A stretch of 10,485 nt of DNA from Larix sibirica (taxonomy: Eukaryota; Streptophyta; Pinopsida; Pinales; Pinaceae), in NCBI GenBank assembly GCA_004151065.3, contig NWUY0300002863.1, positions 77,403 to 87,887 on the forward strand, written 5' to 3'. The position numbers and the translations under genes are program-made. Below the pieces are notes generated by a model that did not search any database, had not been told where the DNA came from, and saw nothing but the letters and a program-made list of their open reading frames with translations. Positions within the stretch are counted from its first letter, which is position 1. Each line of letters opens with the position of its first letter. Positions 6,351 to 10,485 of the stretch are shown here, in pieces.

Positions 6351-6655
6351 AAAACTATTCCCTACAGGGTGGTGTACCTAGGAGCAATGTTTTAAAACTC
6401 GGATTTGGACTCTGCTTGGAATTTGAATTTTATAACTTGGTTTAGTAAAAGTATCTAAAATATTAAAATTTTAATGATAATATTTTTTTTCAAAAGATTC
6501 CAAACCATTAGAAACAAAATATGCAAGTCTGTGTATGTATATACACCATGCAAAGGTGAATCATAGGACCAAGTGCAACACATATATAAAACAAAATACA
6601 TAATCAACAAGGCTCTAAATAGCCTTTAGAGTCTAAAAACATGTTGCAAGCTATT
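6351..6655. other. Unassigned AT-rich spacer between repeats
   Basis: Contains TTTTAAAACTCGGATTTGG and runs of A/T, and no supported gene. It separates S0 from the R tandem array. No copy of it is seen elsewhere in the window. Confidence 0.5.
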
Positions 6656-7262
6656 GGCATACTACACATCCGTAAGATAAGTTTCCATTTTTAAGAATCT
6701 ATTTGGGAATTATAACGAAGCTATGGTGTTCTATTTTTGGTTGGGAAGAGCATAAACTTTAAATAAGAGGGAGGGAATTAAATATTGGAATTACCAATTC
6801 AATGTTGTCTGGCTGGCATACTAAACATCCGCAAGATAAGTTTCCATTTTTAAGAATCTATTTGAGAATTGTATCAAAGCTATGGTGGTCTATTTTTGGT
6901 TGGGAAGAGCATAAACTTTAAAGAAGAGGGAGAGAATTAAATATTGGAATTACCAATTCAATGTGTTCTGGCTGGCAGTTTCCATTTTTAAGAATCTATT
7001 TGAGAATTATAGCAAAACTATGGTAGTTTATTTTTGGTTGGGAAGAGCATAAGCTTTAAAGAAGAGGGGGGGAAATTAAATATTGGAATTACCAATTCAA
7101 TGTGGTCTGGCTGGCATATTACAAATCCATAAGATAAGTTTCCATTTTTAAGAATCTATTTGAGAATTATAACAACTCTATTTTTGTCTGGGAAGAGCAT
7201 AAACATTAAAGAAAGGGGGAGAGAAATAAATATTGGAATTACCAATTCAATGTGGCGTGGCT
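6656..7262. repeat. Tandem array of four R modules
   Basis: Units start at 6656, 6815, 6974 and 7113, with lengths 159, 159, 139 and 150 bp. Each has GGCATAYTA, AAGATAAGTTTCCATTTTTA, AGAATCTATTTG, TTTTTGGTTGGGAAGAGCAT, AATATTGGAATTACCAATTC and a TGG-rich end GGTCTGGCT. R3 lacks about 20 bp near its start and R4 lacks about 10 bp in the middle. Units are similar but clearly diverged, indicating local duplication followed by drift. Diverged R copies lie at 5153 and 5376. Confidence 0.9.
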
Positions 7263-7676
7263 GAAGATATATGCATTATGGGAGTTCTTAAACAATTAGT
7301 AGTAAATATACACATGCGACGCATTTGATCTTTTTTATCATCAAAAGAATAATACACAACTACTGGGGATGAAATTTGTATTAGTTTTTTCAAGCAGGTG
7401 AACTATATTGTCAAGTACTATTCAATGTGGTTTGGCTGAAGATATATGCATTATGGAAGTTCTTAAACAATTAGTAGGAAATATACACATGCGATGCATT
7501 TGGTCTTTTTTATCTTTAAAAGAATAATACACAACTACTGGGGATGAAATTTGTATTAGTTTTTTTCAAGCAGGTGCACTATATTGTCAAGTACTATTCA
7601 GTGTCTTACCATTACACAAGCAATCTGATCTGTTAGTGGATACGAATCCAAATCCTGTTTATCGATCATCTCTATA
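7263..7676. repeat. Tandem pair of S modules (S1, S2)
   Basis: S1 is 7263-7437 and S2 is 7438-7676; both open with GAAGATATATGCATTATGG. S1 ends with TATTCAATGTGGTTTGGCT, the tail of an R module, where S0 and S2 instead continue with TATTCAGTGTCTYA and a further 80 bp or so. S1 is thus an S/R hybrid, as expected from unequal exchange at the similar ATTCARTGT. The minus strand of each retains a short piece of the LINE frame seen at 6121-6180. Confidence 0.85.
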
Positions 7677-8476
7677 ATCCTGTTTAGCTTGAATAATATA
7701 GTTTTTATAATCCTGGGAATAATCTTGTTGAATAATTCTCGATCATCTCTATTCACATGTGAATTAATTAATTAGTAAAGGATTATAAATTAAGATAGAA
7801 AGAGAATTAAAGAAAGAAAAAACTAATTAAAGATGTATGTTGTGCATGAGAAAATTTTTTACATGAATAAAATTCAAAATATTGTTTAATAGATTTGTAG
7901 AAGGTGGTCAATAGCATCTTTTTTTTTTCTCCACGGAATTATCCTAGGGAAAACCCTCAAGCACTTCCCCTCATTTGAAGGATGGTACCCAAGGTAAGCC
8001 CTAGGTTCTTCAAGGCATAAGGCCATACAACTATACACTTATTATGAGTTCAATATGTCACTTAGGAGAATATAAGAACCTGGGTGGGGAGGATAACACT
8101 CCATCCCACAACCACTCAGGCTAAACCCGTTTGACAAGTCAATAATATATTTTACTTGAAGCATATCGACTATTTGAGTTTTCTTTGGAGTTTGAGCTTG
8201 AATATAAGTTGGCATATGACATTGATTTGGGGATGGGGCTCTTAGTGATATTGATTGAGATGTTGGTTGGAGGAGAGTTGTCCTTGGCACTTGGTTGCTT
8301 GACTGGTTGTAGTGAGTGGGAGCGAGTAGTTGAAGCTTGATGGTTTCATCTTCACATTAATTGTAAATCAGTTTCCTTGCAAATATTTTAGGCATGACTT
8401 TTGCACCAAGCTGCCCTTATACATTTATTTTAAGGCCAATGAGTTCATTTTAAATAGTTTTACAAATTTTGATATT
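7677..8476. other. No gene supported
   Basis: AT-rich stretch with A/T-rich simple text near 7760-7830 and a T-run at about 7919-7929. On the minus strand an open frame at 8042-8290 and an overlapping one in another frame upstream (Ser/Thr/Asn-rich) were examined. Neither has a recognisable domain, a splice context or a conserved motif, so neither is called. Confidence 0.5.
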
Positions 8477-8618
8477 TACATATGGTATTAATGCATGGTT
8501 GCAACCTTAAGACCTATAAACCTTGTGCAACTCCCTGCATTGAGTACTACATATGGTATTAAAGCATGGTTGCAACCTTAAGTTTTATGAACCTTGTGCA
8601 ACTCTCTTCATTAAGTAC
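8477..8618. repeat. Tandem repeat, two units of 71 bp
   Basis: Units 8477-8547 and 8548-8618 both run TACATATGGTATTAAWGCATG, GTTGCAACCTTAAG, then ACCTTGTGCAACTC and end TTRAGTAC. Differences are few and mostly substitutions. No coding or RNA role is apparent. Confidence 0.9.
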
Positions 8619-8990
8619 CATGAATGTGTATGCTCATGAGTGAAATAATTGTTTAATCTCTTTAAAATGAATATTCTCAATTAACATTTCTTTAAGAAAA
8701 TATAGTTAAATTTTTTTATGGTTAGTTGTAAATTTATCATAATTTGAGTGATTGAATTTGTATCAAGGGGAACCTTTTACAACACTAGGAAGCCATGGAA
8801 AAAGAGATTATATTATATGTATTCAATAAATATTATTATAGATTCTTTTCATTTTAGCTTTAATAATCATGGGTTGGATTTTGAAAAGTTAAATTTTTGT
8901 GCGATAGTTTTATTTTAGTTCATATTACTCCACCTTGATTGTTTCTGTTGGAGTTCCTAACATTCAAGAGTAAGGTTCTCGAGCATTATT
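8619..8990. other. AT-rich intergenic stretch, nothing recognised
   Basis: No open frame or repeat of note. TGTTGGAGTTCCTAACA near 8947 is an imperfect short palindrome that resembles joined LTR termini, but there is no support beyond that. Confidence 0.5.
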
Positions 8991-9234
8991 TGTTGGGAAA
9001 TCAAGTTCTTATTAGTCCCTGCCGTCAGGCTGGCAGGGACTTAGTTCCTTTATTTAATTTACTTGAGTGTTGTTTTTGAGTTTTCTTATAAAGACAAGAT
9101 CTATAATTAAAACTTTGTGAAAGGCTTTTCAATTGGTCAACATGAAATCCATTATGATGAGGACTATCGTATAGTGAGGCTTAAACCTTTAGGAAAAAAA
9201 CCTCACGACTATGCTTATCTGGAAGTCCGATGAA
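8991..9234 (+). repeat. Possible LTR fragment with hairpin
   Basis: TGTTGGGAAATC at 8991 is a common plant LTR start. Inside are a perfect 10-bp hairpin (9014-9041) and a TATA-like CTTATAAAG near 9086. At 9235 TGGTATCAATGAAC partly matches the initiator Met-tRNA primer site, which would put the LTR end near 9233. The expected terminal CA is absent, no coding region of a retroelement follows, and there is no second copy. A weak call. Confidence 0.25.
9014..9041. repeat. Perfect 10-bp inverted repeat
   Basis: AGTCCCTGCC (9014-9023) and GGCAGGGACT (9032-9041) are exact reverse complements around an 8-nt loop. It is much more GC-rich than the sequence around it. A structural element of an LTR or a small transposon would fit; no T-run follows that would make it a terminator. 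Confidence 0.8.
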
Positions 9235-10485
9235 TGGTATCAATGAACTTATGCTCTGTAAATGCATATCTAAAATTGGCCCATCAATGAACCAATATAC
9301 ACTCGACAACTCATTGCCATGTTAATTGAATGGATTTTCGCAGCTCACCATCTTAGGTATCGTAGAGGTAGATCAATCCAATATGGGTAGAGACAGATCA
9401 GTCCAATAGCCGACATGTGTTTATATTTGGGTTGAAATGGGGACCTTCATCAGATGATAAATTGGGTTGTGTAGCCTCTACAATGGGACATTTTGCAGTT
9501 GCAAACACATACCTCCTCCTCAAATTACCCCTCTCAATTTCGTCCATTTTGACTTCTTTGGGTTTCCGTATACATTGAAATCTAACTCCCTATGCTTGGA
9601 AAAAGGTCATTCCTCTTCATTTCTCAGTGTCGAGAGACTACTGATGGTTCGAAGGATTTGGTAAAATATGCTAGAATATGTGTGTACAATGTGTTGTCAC
9701 TTAGTCTATCAATCCATTTTGTTCCATATCAATGCCCTCCATATAACTCAAATGTTGGGCACCTCACTGGGAATTGTCATGCTGTCGCATGAGGCACAGG
9801 CGAACATATATAAGAAAACGAACCAGGCATAAAGAGCCAAAGTATTTTTTAGACTTAAATACAATTAGGGTAAGGAGAAGGTCGCCCCACACCATGGAAG
9901 TTAAAGAATCTCCAAGCGTGAGCTCAAGAATATTTTTCCATTTTTACACTAATCTTGGGCTAAGAGTTGGATGAGAACATTGACGAGGGGATGGTAGCTT
10001 TGGTTGATGCCTACAATTCATGAGATACCCATGATTTCAAATATGCAGAATCCATTACCACTGAAATGAGGGCTCAATTGGCCAATTTTTCAACAACATG
10101 GTAGTTCAGATATCCTTTGTATCTGGTGTATCTCCTTATGTATCACCAAGCTCATGATTTTGACGTTTTCAGTCTACAAAAGACTAAATGATGTAGGAGC
10201 ATTTGGCTGTAGGCTAGTTGCATGGACTTCATGTGCCATTTCAGACTTGGATAGGGAGTTTTCGGGCGCCATCATGGATGAGAAGTAGGAGTTTTGGGTG
10301 CCATTGTAGTCATCTACATGTTTGGCGCAAGGATTTAAAGGGATTGCAACCGTCCAAAAGGAGTTTCAGAGAAGCAATCTTAACTGTCCACTGAGATATT
10401 AGACACAACCTCAACCATCCGATGGATGGATCAGGAGTACCGTATCGGAGGCGGCCTATTGGGAGAGTCGAGTAGAAGAGAATGC
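9235..10485. other. No gene recognised; minor repeats only
   Basis: Short open frames (around 9467-9664, 9592-9792, 9774-9974) overlap in different frames without family resemblance. Small repeats: TAGATCAATCCAATA near 9368 and CAGATCAGTCCAATA near 9394; a 33-bp-spaced pair GGAGTTTTCGGGCGCCAT (10255) and GGAGTTTTGGGTGCCAT (10288); and a small hairpin CCATCC-gat-GGATGG at 10415-10429. The last 300 bp are richer in GC than the rest, which may mark a different transposon, but no terminal structure is visible. Confidence 0.5.

Noticed and set aside
6656-7262. CRISPR-like regular repeat array
   Set aside because: Repeats are contiguous 139-159 bp units without unique spacers, and they diverge internally. 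This is a tandem duplication in plant DNA.
7943-8004. CCTAGGG ... CCCTAGG inverted pair
   Set aside because: The core CCTAGG is itself a palindrome, so any two copies look inverted; no wider pairing exists.
8042-8290. 82-codon minus-strand open frame
   Set aside because: Ser/Pro/Gln-rich with no motif; an overlapping frame is equally open. No evidence favours either.
9467-9974. Three overlapping + strand open frames of about 65 codons
   Set aside because: They use different frames, have no domain, and the region has no splice or promoter context. Lengths are what chance gives.
10415-10429. CCATCC-gat-GGATGG hairpin as a Helitron 3' end
   Set aside because: No CTRR terminus follows at the right distance and the stem has only six pairs.

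Overview
The window looks like nuclear DNA of a seed plant. It is AT-rich and mostly non-coding, with decayed Ty1/copia and LINE-type retroelement remnants and the end of one intron-containing protein gene with consensus GT/AG borders. A large, repeat-rich genome (a gymnosperm would fit) is plausible, but nothing here fixes the lineage. There are no bacterial features, no CRISPR array, and no tRNA or rRNA gene.

Layout. 1-78: two hairpins. About 272-3082: a decayed copia-like LTR retrotransposon on the + strand. It has a weak Met-tRNA-type primer site, a long leader with degenerate repeats, a frameshifted gag with an intact CCHC zinc knuckle, a protease whose catalytic DSG is broken by a stop, an unidentified decayed reading frame where integrase and reverse transcriptase should be, and a probable 3' LTR. 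No matching 5' LTR was found. 3083-3625: probably intron. 3626-4111: the last two coding exons of a conserved-looking plant gene that I could not name. The second half of its last exon plus about 300 bp downstream is duplicated head to tail (3933-4415 and 4416-4896), and the second copy is frameshifted.

5153-7676: a nested repeat field built from two modules, R (about 140-160 bp) and S (about 175-240 bp). Four R copies lie in tandem (6656-7262), followed by two S copies (7263-7676), with older copies at 5153-5515 and 6121-6350. On the minus strand the 6121 S copy runs into the C-terminal part of a LINE-type RNase H domain (5914-6180), so at least S descends from a LINE open reading frame. 7677-10485: AT-rich sequence without a recognisable gene. 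It holds a 71-bp tandem repeat pair, a possible LTR start with a perfect 10-bp hairpin, and small direct repeats.

The only gene likely to be functional is the two-exon 3' end at 3626-4111. The copia relic lies just upstream in the same orientation, most simply inside or next to an intron of this gene. No multi-gene system is visible. The most unusual items are the unidentified reading frame in the gag-only retroelement, the last-exon tandem duplication, and the R/S array.
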